Numbered from the stretch's first letter, positions 45,453 through 54,035 are shown. The stretch is 64,000 nucleotides of DNA from Halovivax cerinus (GCF_024498195.1 NZ_CP101824.1:1612001-1676000), one strand, 5' to 3'. Notes: generated by a model not told the origin, from the letters alone. Numbers and translations are program-made.

Positions 45453-45927
45453 TCCGTGGGGCCAAGCGGTGGTATGCCCTGGTCGTCCCTCGCCGGTGAG
45501 TTCGATCGGGGCGTACCGTGTCCGGGGGTCTAACCTGACATCCCGGGCCGGACGCCGAGCCGGCCGTGTCCCGGCCGGGGGCCCGACACACCGCGGCGCC
45601 TCCGGTCCGTGCCGCTCGGTTCGTTCCGGCCCAGCGTTCACCGGCCGCCCGGCGCGGTCGCCATCGACCGCGCCGGGTCACCGTGTCGGCCCACCACGCC
45701 TGCCCACTGCCCTCCCGGTGGGCCGTCGCGAGTAGAAACCGTCCCCGCTGACGTACCCGGCCGTCCCTCGTACGCATTCTCCGATGCCCTGACCCGAACG
45801 GAGACCGCACCGGGCAGTTTCGGTCCGATCCGTCGATTCGACCAGCCCCGTCGAGCCCCGTCTATCGACCGATCCGGCGTGGATCTGTGGTCGTCTGTCC
45901 CCCTGATTCGGCCCGACTCGCGTCAGA
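45453..45927. other. Structured G+C-rich non-coding region
   Basis: No frame on either strand looks like a protein. The DNA is G+C-rich and full of potential stems, including the perfect 13-bp hairpin CCCGGCGCGGTCG-CCAT-CGACCGCGCCGGG (45648-45677) and GGCCGG...CCGGCC pairs near 45545-45585. It lies directly downstream of a promoter-like element, so a structured RNA is possible. I could not match it to SRP RNA, RNase P RNA or a tRNA. Confidence 0.35.
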
Positions 45928-46446
45928 TCACCGGTCGTCGAGCGCGCGCGTCGCGTCTTCGATCACCGTCCCGTCAGGTTCGCGAATCGTGATGTGGAGT
46001 CGCCCGTTCTCTCGTGAGAGTGTCGCGAACCCCGGTCGGAATCCGCGCGGCTGGGCGTGGCTGCCGGGGTTACAGAGGACGACGTCGTCAGTTTCGACGA
46101 GCGTCGGCCGGTGGCTGTGGCCGAAGACGACCACGTCCGCGTCGCGTTCCCGGCCGAACAGCGCGAGGGCGGTCTCGCCGCCGTCGGGTCGGTGGCGCAG
46201 CGCGATTCGTACCCCGTCGACGCAGACCGTACGCTCGGTCGGGAGTCGCTCTTCGACGCCCGGTTCGTCCACGTTACCGGCTACGGCGAAGAGCGGCGCC
46301 GGGAACGCCTGGAACGCGTCGAGGACCGATTCCGTCTTGAAATCGCCGGCGTGGACGATGGCGTCGGCGTCCCGCGCGGCGGCCAGCGCCTCGGCGACGA
46401 GCCCGTGCCCCTCGGTGCGGTGCGTATCGGCGAAGATCGCGATCAT
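45928..46446 (-). CDS. Metallophosphoesterase (YfcE/MJ0936-like)
   Basis: A 172-aa calcineurin-like phosphodiesterase. Metal ligands are visible: ADTH near the N-terminus (D-x-H), HAGDF (GD), GNVDE (in place of the usual GNCD), and GHSH with the later NPGSHAQPRG. It probably hydrolyses phosphodiesters. It diverges from the CDF gene with about 145 bp between. Confidence 0.9.
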   Translation of the reverse strand: MIAIFADTHRTEGHGLVAEALAAARDADAIVHAGDFKTESVLDAFQAFPAPLFAVAGNVDEPGVEERLPTERTVCVDGVRIALRHRPDGGETALALFGRERDADVVVFGHSHRPTLVETDDVVLCNPGSHAQPRGFRPGFATLSRENGRLHITIREPDGTVIEDATRALDDR

Positions 46447-46590
46447 GGTGGCAGGTTCGACGGTCGAGCGGAGGTTTCTTTCGGTTCTCTGGGTCGTGCT
46501 GGAACACCGCCGCGAGGTTCGCGTCCCGGCCGGACTCGGACGACGGCGAGAGGCCTACGTTTTTATCGCCCCGCTTCGAACGAACCGCCG

Positions 46591-47559
46591 ATGGCCGAAA
46601 GCAGATCCGTCGTGATCGCTGCCCTGATCGCCAACGGCTCGATCGCCGTGATGAAGTTCGTGGGCTACCTCCTGACGATGAGTCCGGCGATGCTCTCGGA
46701 GACCTACCACTCCATCTCCGACACCGGCAATCAGGTGTTCTTGCTGATCGGCCTGCGCTACGGCGCCCAGGAGGCCGACCGGCAACACCCGTTCGGGTAC
46801 GGCAAGGCGCAGTTCTTCTACAGCTTCCTCGTCAGCGTCATGCTCTTCGGCGTCGCGGGCCTGGAGAGCGCCAGGCACGGCTACGACGCGCTGATGCACG
46901 GCTCGCACGCCACGATGGGGCAGACCCCGCCGCTGCCCGTCGTCGGCGCCGTCGACGGCATCTACGTCAACTACACGGTCCTTCTCGGTGCGATCGTCTT
47001 CGAGTCGTGGGCGCTCAAGAAAGCCTACGAGGGGATCTCCGCCCAGATGGAGGAGTACGAGTGGGAGTCACTCCGCGAGGCATTCACGAAGACCAGCGAC
47101 GTGACGACGCTGACGGCACTCACCGAGGATGCCGTCGCGCTCGCGGGCGCGGGGATCGCCCTCTTCGGCGTCTACCTCTCACGGACGACTGGTAACGAGG
47201 TCTACGACGCCGGTGCCGCGCTCATCATCGGCGTACTCCTGATGGCCTTCGCCGTCGCGCTCGCCTGGCAGAACAAGCGCCTGCTGCTCGGCGAGAGCCT
47301 CTCACCCGAGGCCGAGGGCGAACTCCGCGAGATCGTCGCGAACGCCGACGTCGTCCGCGAGGTCGTCGACTTCCGGACCGTCTACTTCGGCGCCGAGGAA
47401 CTGCTCGTGACCGCGGACGTGGTCTTCGAGTCCGACGTCGACGCGCTGGACGAACGGATCGCCGAGATCGAGGATTCCCTGAAGGCCCACGACGGACAGG
47501 TGCAGCGGGTGTACCTGGAGCCGGATACGGGGGGTAACACCGCAGACTTCACCGGGTAG
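46591..47559 (+). CDS. Cation diffusion facilitator family transporter
   Basis: A 322-aa CDF protein. It has an N-terminal helix bundle with SETYHSISDTGNQVFLLIGL (metal site S/H/D in helix 2), QHPFGYGKAQFFYSF, a loop insertion, then DVTTLTALTEDAVALAGAGI (helix 5 metal site). The C-terminal cytoplasmic domain (DFRTVYFGAEELLVTADVVF) is of the usual ferredoxin-like type. It exports Zn2+, Mn2+ or Fe2+ in exchange for protons. ATG 46591 fits. Confidence 0.92.
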   Translation: MAESRSVVIAALIANGSIAVMKFVGYLLTMSPAMLSETYHSISDTGNQVFLLIGLRYGAQEADRQHPFGYGKAQFFYSFLVSVMLFGVAGLESARHGYDALMHGSHATMGQTPPLPVVGAVDGIYVNYTVLLGAIVFESWALKKAYEGISAQMEEYEWESLREAFTKTSDVTTLTALTEDAVALAGAGIALFGVYLSRTTGNEVYDAGAALIIGVLLMAFAVALAWQNKRLLLGESLSPEAEGELREIVANADVVREVVDFRTVYFGAEELLVTADVVFESDVDALDERIAEIEDSLKAHDGQVQRVYLEPDTGGNTADFTG

Positions 47560-47599
47560 AACTATCGCCGGACGTCACGGGCGGTTCGGCGATGCACCA

Positions 47600-48001
47600 C
47601 TACTCGGGGGACCGACCGTTGACGTAAATTGTGACGTCTTCGGCCGACCTGATAACGACTTTCACTTTGAGTGTTAGGTTCTTCGTTATCGCGGACGTAT
47701 CCCACTGAGCTGCGTCCGGTCCGATCGCAGTGACCTCGAAGTACGTATCGTGGAGCTCGGGAAGATTCAGGGTTCGGTGACCTGCGTGGGTCGTTCCACC
47801 CGCTCGACGGGATCGTTCGATTTCTATTAGTTCGTGGAAAACGATCCCGTCAGATGACGAGATGCTGATTCCGAGCGTATGGGGTTCGAGGTCGGTGTTC
47901 TCGATATCCAGTTCTTCGATCTCGATCGTCGCTGGAGACGAGCTGGTACAGCCGACAAGCGGTACGAGCGTGGGTGCCGAGAGAAGCGCTCGTCGTTTCA
48001 C
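47600..48001 (-). CDS. Putative lipoprotein, tandem paralogue 1
   Basis: A 133-aa exported protein with the basic start MKRRALLSAPTLVPLVGC and a lipobox (LVGC, residues 15-18). The body is a small beta-sandwich-like domain (IEIEELDIENTDLEPHTLGI, LTLKVKVVIRSAEDVTIYVN). It resembles the next gene in layout and in the start, so the two are tandem paralogues. G+C is lower than average. Function unknown. Confidence 0.7.
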   Translation of the reverse strand: MKRRALLSAPTLVPLVGCTSSSPATIEIEELDIENTDLEPHTLGISISSSDGIVFHELIEIERSRRAGGTTHAGHRTLNLPELHDTYFEVTAIGPDAAQWDTSAITKNLTLKVKVVIRSAEDVTIYVNGRSPE

Positions 48002-48077
48002 ATCGTGCGGTTATACCCCGTCGCATATGTATTTTTCACCGTGAGTACATAAGAAACTGAACGAGTTCCCCGTCCAG

Positions 48078-48482
48078 TCACTCCGTATGTGCGAATTCGA
48101 TAGTTAAACCACCGGCTCGTTCGACTTCGACCTCGATCCGAATCGCTTGGGATTTTAAGCCCCAATCGCTCGTCTCGAACCGTGCTGACCCAGGGCCGAT
48201 CGATATAATCTCTATATCCTTTCCTACCAGTTGAGGCAAAGCCAACAGTGTCGTTTCAGCGTGTACTATTCCATCGGTTGAAGTTGCTGGGTCAATGTCT
48301 CGCACCGTGTGATACCGTAATTCGTCGTCTACTATGGCTAGAACACCTATTGTTGCGCGTTCCTCTCTAAGATTCTGCAATTTTATCTCCGATATTTCTA
48401 CGCTAGAGTTGCTGCCTCTTCGATTCGCACAACCGCTCACAAGCGGAGCACAGGCTGCACAGAGGACGGCTCTTCTCTTCAT
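48078..48482 (-). CDS. Putative lipoprotein, tandem paralogue 2
   Basis: A 134-aa protein starting MKRRAVLCAACAPLVSGC (lipobox VSGC), then VEISEIKLQNLREERATIGV, DIEIISIGPGSARFETSDWG and EVEVERAGGLTIEF. It shares length, signal type, and the I-x-IGP-x-x-A-x-x-x-TS segment with the preceding lipoprotein. It has relatively low G+C and an AT-rich upstream region (TTATATAAAAATAATCG). Function unknown. Confidence 0.7.
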   Translation of the reverse strand: MKRRAVLCAACAPLVSGCANRRGSNSSVEISEIKLQNLREERATIGVLAIVDDELRYHTVRDIDPATSTDGIVHAETTLLALPQLVGKDIEIISIGPGSARFETSDWGLKSQAIRIEVEVERAGGLTIEFAHTE

Positions 48483-48634
48483 AGATTACTGCACTGTGCA
48501 TTTTAAATTATATAAAAATAATCGGTCATGGTGTCGTACGGCACTGATCACGATACATGCGCACTGTGGCTTGACACCGACACGGTGGAACACTTCCTCT
48601 ATGGTACGAACGCATCCGGTCGACCGGACGAACG

Positions 48635-48642
48635 CTTTTATC
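48635..48642 (+). promoter_or_regulatory. TATA box for the XPD-like helicase gene
   Basis: CTTTTATC is about 28 bp before the GTG at 48666, which supports that start and a leaderless mRNA. Confidence 0.55.
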
Positions 48643-48665
48643 GGGTGCGGAACCTATCATCGGCC

Positions 48666-50843
48666 GTGTCCGAGTCGGCCGACTACCAGCGCTTCTTCCC
48701 GTACGACGAGCCCTACGCGAATCAGCGGGAGGCGATGGACCGGATCCACAACGCGCTCGTCCGGGACCAGGACGTGCTCTTCGAGGGCGCCTGTGGGACG
48801 GGCAAGACGCTCTCCGCCCTCGTCCCGGCGCTGTCGGTCGCGCGCGAGCAGGACAAGACGGTCGTCATCACGACGAACGTCCACCAGCAGATGCGCCAGT
48901 TCGTCGAAGAGGCGCGCTCGATCGTCGAGACGGAGGACGTACGCGCGGTCGTCTTCAAGGGGAAGGGCTCGATGTGTCACATCGACGTCGGCTACGAGGA
49001 GTGCCAGACGCTCCGCGACGCCACGCACGACCTCGTCGAGACCGAGCGCGAGTACGAGGAACTGAAACGCCGACAGGAGGAACTCTTAGAACGGAGCCAG
49101 GCCGGCGACGGCGACGCCGCTGAAGCGCGGGCGGCCGTGATGGACGAACTCGACGCGCTCGACGCCGAACTCGAGGACGTACAAGAACGCAACGTCTGTG
49201 ACTACTACCACAACAACCTCACCGAGCCCGGCGCCGCTGAGGACTTTCACGCCTGGCTCTTCGAGGACGTTCGCTCGCCCGACGAAATTTACGAGTACGC
49301 CGAGAACCGGGGACTCTGCGGGTACGAACTCCTCAAAGACGCCGTCGAGGGGGTGGATCTCGTCGTCTGTAACTACCACCACCTGCTCGACCCCGGGATC
49401 CGCGAGGCGTTCTTCCGCTGGCTGGGTCGCGAACCCGAGGACGTCGTCGCGGTGTTCGACGAGGCGCACAACCTGGAGGACGCCGCGCGCGATCACGCCA
49501 GCCGGGAGTGTTCGGAGCGCACGTTTGCGTCGGCACTCGACGAACTCGACGACGCGGACGACCCGCGCGCCGGCCCAGCGCGAAACGTCATCGAGACGTT
49601 TCACGATGCCCTGTGCAGGACGTACGATGGATCGTTCCAGTTCGGCGACCGGGAGCGCGTCGGCGAGAACTGGCGTGACGTCCCGATTGCCAACGACGAT
49701 CGCCGCGACGACCTCACGCTCACCTTTCTCCAGTCGTATTCGGGCCAGGGGATCGACGACGACCTCGAGGCCGCGGTCTCGCTGGGGCGCGACTTGGACG
49801 AGGAGTACGAGGAGGCCTACCGCAACGGCGAGCGCGACACCCGGACGGAGTGTCAGACCGTGCAGGCCGGCCAGTTCGTCCGCGCCTGGATGGACGATGG
49901 CGGGTCCGCGGGCGTCTACCCCGTGCTCGCGGTCCGACGCGACGAGGGGACCGACGAGCTCTACGGCCGTGCGGAACTGTACAGCTGTCTTCCAACGCGC
50001 GTCACCGGCGACCTCTTCGACGCCCTCTCGGCGACGATTCTCATGAGCGCGACGCTGCAGCCGTTCGACGTCACGGAGGCCGTCCTCGGGCTGGACGACC
50101 CGATCACGATGGCGTACGGGCTCGACTTCCCACCGGAGAACCGGCGCACCTACGCGGTCGAGACGCCAGCACTCTTCGCGAGCGAGCGCGACGATCCGGA
50201 CGTCCAGGACACCGTCGCGACGACGATCCGAAACGCCGTGCGGATGACGCCGGGCAATACGCTCGCCTTCTTCCCCAACTACGGCGAGGCCGAACGCTAC
50301 GCCGAGCGGGTCGACCCGCTCGTCGACGCGACGGTCTATCGTGACGAACCCGGTGTCGCCGTCGAGGACCTCCGGACGGCGTTCGTCGCCGACGAGAACG
50401 GCCTGCTCTGTACCTCGCTGTGGGGTACCCTCGCGGAGGGCGTCAGTTTCGACGGCGACGACGCGCTCTCCGTCCTCGTCGTCGGCGTCCCGTACCCCCA
50501 CCTGGACGAACGTGCGGAGGCGGTCCAGGACGCCTACGATGCCGCTTTCGACGGCACGGACACCGGCTGGCGGTACGCCGTCGAGATCCCGACCGTCCGG
50601 AAGACCCGGCAGGCGCTCGGTCGCGTACTCCGCTCGCCGGACGACGTCGGCGTGCGAGCCCTCCTCGATCGGCGCTACTCCGGCCGCGCCAAGGGAGATC
50701 TCGGCACGTACAGCGTCAACGGCACGTTCCCGATGGAGACGCGCGATGAGCTGCTCGACGTCGAACCCCAGAAACTCACCTTCGCCATGCGGAACTTCTA
50801 CGCGGACCACGACGCCTACGACGGCGAACCACCGGCACCGTGA
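48666..50843 (+). CDS. XPD/Rad3-family DNA repair helicase
   Basis: A 725-aa superfamily-2 helicase. It contains Walker A GACGTGKTLSAL, an Fe-S cluster region with cysteines in GKGSMCHID, YEECQTL, NVCDYYHN and GLCGYELL, DEAH box VVAVFDEAHNLED, SATLQPFD, and motif VI PTVRKTRQALGRVLRSPDD. It unwinds DNA 5' to 3' in repair. A charged coiled-coil insert (REYEELKRRQEELLERSQ) sits inside the Fe-S domain. GTG 48666 is chosen from the TATA spacing; a longer ATG start at 48528 is open but unlikely. Confidence 0.93.
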   Translation: MSESADYQRFFPYDEPYANQREAMDRIHNALVRDQDVLFEGACGTGKTLSALVPALSVAREQDKTVVITTNVHQQMRQFVEEARSIVETEDVRAVVFKGKGSMCHIDVGYEECQTLRDATHDLVETEREYEELKRRQEELLERSQAGDGDAAEARAAVMDELDALDAELEDVQERNVCDYYHNNLTEPGAAEDFHAWLFEDVRSPDEIYEYAENRGLCGYELLKDAVEGVDLVVCNYHHLLDPGIREAFFRWLGREPEDVVAVFDEAHNLEDAARDHASRECSERTFASALDELDDADDPRAGPARNVIETFHDALCRTYDGSFQFGDRERVGENWRDVPIANDDRRDDLTLTFLQSYSGQGIDDDLEAAVSLGRDLDEEYEEAYRNGERDTRTECQTVQAGQFVRAWMDDGGSAGVYPVLAVRRDEGTDELYGRAELYSCLPTRVTGDLFDALSATILMSATLQPFDVTEAVLGLDDPITMAYGLDFPPENRRTYAVETPALFASERDDPDVQDTVATTIRNAVRMTPGNTLAFFPNYGEAERYAERVDPLVDATVYRDEPGVAVEDLRTAFVADENGLLCTSLWGTLAEGVSFDGDDALSVLVVGVPYPHLDERAEAVQDAYDAAFDGTDTGWRYAVEIPTVRKTRQALGRVLRSPDDVGVRALLDRRYSGRAKGDLGTYSVNGTFPMETRDELLDVEPQKLTFAMRNFYADHDAYDGEPPAP

Positions 50844-50931
50844 GGTGAGCGGCCGGACGACTAGGCCACCGGGTAGCAGAACCCGACGCCAGATCGGTGG
50901 CGGTCACGACGTCGGTCGACCGCCAGGCCGA

Positions 50932-51243
50932 TTACTCCGTCGACGATCCGTCGAACGCCCGTTCTAACCGCCGTTCGAACTGCGAACGGACCGACTCGGG
51001 GTCGACACCGTCGGTCGATCGACACCGGAGCCGGAGGCGTCCGGTATCGAGGTTCCCGGTGAGGACGAACGTCTGGGCCTCCATCCGGACGAGCGGCCGA
51101 TCCGAACAGGGCTGGCAGACGTCGCCGAGATCGTCGAACGCCGACCGGAGTCGGTCCGCCGTCGGCATCGTTCCGTCCTCGATCGTCACTTCGTAGATGG
51201 GCTCGTCGGTACATCCCCGGAGCCGGGAGATGTCGTAGCCCAT
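50932..51243 (-). CDS. Small unknown protein with a CxxC pair
   Basis: A 103-aa protein: MGYDISRLRGCTDEPIYEVT, DDLGDVCQPCSDRPLVRMEA and TFVLTGNLDTGRLRLRCRST. The short strands and the CQPC pair suggest a small metal- or redox-type fold, but I do not recognise it. Its ATG overlaps the stop of a 25-codon upstream ORF (TGATG), suggesting coupling. Confidence 0.6.
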   Translation of the reverse strand: MGYDISRLRGCTDEPIYEVTIEDGTMPTADRLRSAFDDLGDVCQPCSDRPLVRMEAQTFVLTGNLDTGRLRLRCRSTDGVDPESVRSQFERRLERAFDGSSTE

Positions 51244-51320
51244 CAGTCGATCACCCGCGCTAGGACGGAGCCGAAGCCGACGGCGATTCGATCGTCCGAT
51301 CGCATCTCTGGGGAGGGCAT
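51243..51320 (-). CDS. Possible small coupled ORF (25 aa)
   Basis: The frame MPSPEMRSDDRIAVGFGSVL ends in TGATG shared with the next gene's start. It could instead begin 9 codons earlier. Codon choice is haloarchaeal. It may be a real micropeptide or simply a translational lead into the 103-aa gene. The rest of the gap 51321-51509 shows nothing. Confidence 0.3.
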   Translation of the reverse strand: MPSPEMRSDDRIAVGFGSVLARVID

Positions 51321-51509
51321 ACACTCTCCTTTCACCGTTCGATGCATTCCTACATGATTGTTTCGGGTGGTAACGAACGTCGTGATGGTGGTGGTCCTTC
51401 GGTGGGCGACGACTGGCCTGGCGGGCCAACGTTCGAACACGGGGAGGGTCGAACCGTCGGGATGATCGAACACAGCGTCGGCCGACCCGAATCGGTTGTT
51501 CGAGCGCTG

Positions 51510-52010
51510 TCAGGCGGGTAGTGAAACCCGGCTCACGGGCAGGCGATGGCGACCGTCGAAGAATTCGAGCTCGGAGACGGTCCACCGGATCGGTTCGATA
51601 TCGCGCTCTGAGAGTCGGCGGGCTGCCGACTCGTCGCCGCCGCGCGCCAGGGTGACGTGCGGAACGTAGTCCGCACCTTCGAGGTCCGGGACGGGTTCGA
51701 AGACGTCGGCGAGGTCGGCGTGGATCGATTCGAGGCCGGGGCTCTCGACGGCGAGGTAGACGACGGGGGCCGAGCCGACGGGTGGGTCGGGAAAGTACTC
51801 GACGCCGGTGACGGCCGCTTCCACGGCCGGCGTCCCCGCCAGCGTGCGATGTGCTCGTCGCTGGAGTTCGGACACGTCAGCGGCGTCGCCGAGCCGCTTG
51901 ACGAGTAGTGAGTGCGTCTCGCGGACGCGGTCGAACCCGTGGAGGTCTGGGTAGAGACGACTCGCGAGCTGGCGCACCCGGCCCGGAACGGGGGCGTTGA
52001 CGCTGTACAC
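51510..52010 (-). CDS. 2H phosphoesterase superfamily protein (2'-5' RNA ligase-like)
   Basis: A 166-aa protein with two H-x-[ST]-x motifs: THSLLVKRLG (about residues 32-41) and VPHVTLARGG (about 115-124). Between them lies EYFPDPPVGSAPVVYLAVES. It is more diverged than ThpR at 3631 but has the same two-lobe layout, so it probably acts on cyclic phosphates or RNA 2'-5' bonds. Start is GTG 52010. Confidence 0.82.
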   Translation of the reverse strand: MYSVNAPVPGRVRQLASRLYPDLHGFDRVRETHSLLVKRLGDAADVSELQRRAHRTLAGTPAVEAAVTGVEYFPDPPVGSAPVVYLAVESPGLESIHADLADVFEPVPDLEGADYVPHVTLARGGDESAARRLSERDIEPIRWTVSELEFFDGRHRLPVSRVSLPA

Positions 52011-52075
52011 GTCGGCATTTGGGGGGCGCGTTCAATGAGCGTGGCGGTTCGCGGGCGATGCGTCGCGGTACCACC

Positions 52076-52273
52076 CTAGAGCCTGTCGAGTAGCCACAGG
52101 ACGATTACCAGCGCGATGGCGAGGGTGACGATGCTGCTGAGGAACGCCGGGATGAGCGACACGATCTCACCCAGGATTTCGAGGACCAGTACGGCAGCGA
52201 CCAGCAATAGGATAACTTTCAGGAGCGTATCGACCTCGAGTGACGCTCGATCTCGTGTCATGGCACCTTTCAT
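52076..52273 (-). CDS. Small two-helix membrane protein (65 aa)
   Basis: A polar start, then VILLLVAAVLVLEILGEIVS and FLSSIVTLAIALVIVLWLLD. Two membrane helices with almost no loops, of the haloarchaeal DUF7554-like kind. ATG 52273 or 52261 (MTRDRASLEV) could start it. Function unknown. Confidence 0.68.
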   Translation of the reverse strand: MKGAMTRDRASLEVDTLLKVILLLVAAVLVLEILGEIVSLIPAFLSSIVTLAIALVIVLWLLDRL

Positions 52274-52476
52274 TCGGAGGCGAGGTCAAAAAACCACCGT
52301 TCGTCCGTCCCGGCTTCGAGGTCCAGGCCGCAGACCGGAGTGGCGACGGGTGCCGGAGGGGATCGCCATCGGCGCACCGCCTGCCGGTACGGGGTGTCGG
52401 ACGCCCGCTTCGACCTGCCCGGGTGTGCTACGCGATTACAAAACAGTCTAATGGACAGGGGTCAGAGGGACGTGTG

Positions 52477-53745
52477 ATGGCCGCGTGGCCGGCCCGTGTC
52501 GTGTGCTGTGGTGTGCTGTTCGTTGCGCTCGTGGTGGGCGCGCTCAGCGTCGGCTCCGTCGCGGTCGTCGACGCGGAGAGTGACCGTCCGATCGGAGCCC
52601 TGGCGACCGACGGGGTGACCGGTGATCGGTTCGGGTCTCGTCTCGTCGTCGCGGACCGCGACCGCGCGTCACCACGTCCGATGGGTGAGACGGTGCGCCA
52701 GGCGCAGGCGAACGAGTCTCCGCCGGAAAACGAGACGGCTGTGCCCTACCTTGCGGGCTTCGACCGCGTCACCACGCGGATCGACGTGGCGGAAAACGGG
52801 TCGGCGACTGTCACCGTCACCTATCGGTACCTTCGGTCGGACAACGAATCCGACGACGAGTGGGTCGAGGTTCGGGACGACGTGGAGGCGAATCCGGAGC
52901 GCTACCTGGACGGCGAGCGCGACCGCTGGAACGACACCGTCGCGGCCGGCCGGAACGCGACCGGTCGTGAGATGGCCACCTCGGAGTTCGCGATACGCAC
53001 GGGGGAGGGCATGACGCCGCAGCCCTACGGCGACGTGATCGTGACGTTCCGCTGGTCGTCGTTCGCGGAAGTCGAACCGAAGTGGATCGGTGACGCCGGC
53101 GACGCGCTCGTGCAGTTCGCCTTAGAGGACGACGCGACCCTCAGGATCAGCTGGCCGGAGGGGTACTCCCTCCAGGCGGTCGCACCGGAGCCGGACGAAT
53201 CGGAACGGGAGACGGTCGTCGGCTGGCACGGCGACGAGACGGACTTCCTCGAAGACGAACCGCGGGTGACGGCGTATCCCGACGGACCGCCGCCCCGTGC
53301 CTCGGATCCCCCGGAGCCCACGCGATCGGTCCTCCCGCTTCTCGTCGCTGGTGTCGGGATCGTCGTGCTCGCCACTGGTGTCCTGTGGTGGGCTCGTCGC
53401 GACGACGAGGAACCGCGAGCGCCGATGACCGACGCGGACGACGCACCGACGGTGGCTCCGCCGCCCGACCTCATGAGCAACGAAGAGCGCGTTCTCACCC
53501 TTCTCGACGCGAACGGCGGCCGAATGAAACAGCAAACGGTGATCTCCGAACTCGACTGGACGGAGGCCAAGACGAGCCAGGTCGTCGGTGACCTGCGTGA
53601 GGACGGCGATATCGAGGTGTTTCGGCTCGGTCGGGAGAACGTCCTGGCGCTGCCGGATCGGACCGCCGCTACCTCGGACGGACGCGTGGTTGCAGGAGAT
53701 ACCGACGAGTCGGGTTCCGGTGACGAGGATGCGTCCGCCTCCTGA
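52477..53745 (+). CDS. Membrane-anchored wHTH regulator (DUF7345/DUF7343-like)
   Basis: A 422-aa protein. An N-terminal signal or anchor (VVCCGVLFVALVVGALSVGS) is followed by an extracytoplasmic beta domain (FDRVTTRIDVAENGSATVTV, PYGDVIVTFRWSSFAEVEPK) with Asn-x-Thr/Ser sites. A single helix LPLLVAGVGIVVLATGVLWW (about residues 290-309) precedes a cytoplasmic winged helix (RVLTLLDANGGRMKQQTVIS, ELDWTEAKTSQVVGDLREDG). It probably senses outside signals and regulates DNA inside. ATG 52477 or GTG 52474. Confidence 0.82.
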   Translation: MAAWPARVVCCGVLFVALVVGALSVGSVAVVDAESDRPIGALATDGVTGDRFGSRLVVADRDRASPRPMGETVRQAQANESPPENETAVPYLAGFDRVTTRIDVAENGSATVTVTYRYLRSDNESDDEWVEVRDDVEANPERYLDGERDRWNDTVAAGRNATGREMATSEFAIRTGEGMTPQPYGDVIVTFRWSSFAEVEPKWIGDAGDALVQFALEDDATLRISWPEGYSLQAVAPEPDESERETVVGWHGDETDFLEDEPRVTAYPDGPPPRASDPPEPTRSVLPLLVAGVGIVVLATGVLWWARRDDEEPRAPMTDADDAPTVAPPPDLMSNEERVLTLLDANGGRMKQQTVISELDWTEAKTSQVVGDLREDGDIEVFRLGRENVLALPDRTAATSDGRVVAGDTDESGSGDEDASAS

Positions 53746-53828
53746 TCCCCTGTCAGTGGCTGCCGTTTCAGTGGCTGCCGTTGCGCGAACCACACCATTT
53801 AAACCGCTCGGACCATTTGAGTCCTGTA

Positions 53829-53903
53829 ATGACGACAGCGCCGCGTTTCGGGTTCGACACCCGCGCGAGCGACGCGGCCCGGCGACCGCGGCGGCCCCTC
53901 TAG
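53829..53903 (+). CDS. Candidate arginine-rich leader peptide upstream of argG
   Basis: A 24-residue ORF from ATG 53829 to TAG 53901: MTTAPRFGFDTRASDAARRP then RRPL. Six of 24 residues are arginine, four of them in the last eight (ARRPRRPL). It sits about 165 bp upstream of argG behind a TATA-like CATTTAAACC (53796-53805). The stop codon lies in a G+C-rich potential hairpin (GGCCC-CTCTA-GGGCC). This is the layout of a leader peptide for arginine control. That is an inference; no archaeal leader of this type is known to me. Confidence 0.5.
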   Translation: MTTAPRFGFDTRASDAARRPRRPL

Positions 53904-53937
53904 GGCCACACTTACTCTCACTTCACGGTATCCGGTT

Positions 53938-53958
53938 GATGCTATTTTCCCTAGCATC
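53938..53958 (+). promoter_or_regulatory. Hairpin between leader ORF and argG
   Basis: GATGCTA-TTTTCCC-TAGCATC is a perfect 7-bp stem with a T-rich loop, 35 bp after the leader stop. It could be an attenuator or anti-terminator part, or an operator. A weaker inverted repeat TACGG...CCGTA follows at 53981-53998. Confidence 0.35.
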
Positions 53959-54027
53959 GCTCGCACATTCTTCATTAGAATACGGTTAGCATGCCGTACG
54001 AACTTTATTTTCTAAATCTAAAGCGGT

Positions 54028-54035
54028 GTATTTAT
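54028..54035 (+). promoter_or_regulatory. TATA-like element upstream of argG
   Basis: GTATTTAT lies about 35 bp before the ATG at 54066. It argues against translation from the upstream in-frame ATG at 53991, and it could be a second promoter after the leader. Confidence 0.4.

Noticed and set aside
45470-45550. tRNA-like start (GGCCAAGCGGTGG ... GTTCGATC)
   Set aside because: The putative T stem does not pair and no anticodon arm fits.
45453-45760. SRP RNA or RNase P RNA
   Set aside because: I looked for the GGAAGG-type S-domain loop and for GAGGAAAGTCC-type RNase P core on both strands and did not find them.
48528-48665. Longer XPD start at ATG 48528
   Set aside because: The added residues do not look like the family, and a TATA box lies 28 bp before GTG 48666.
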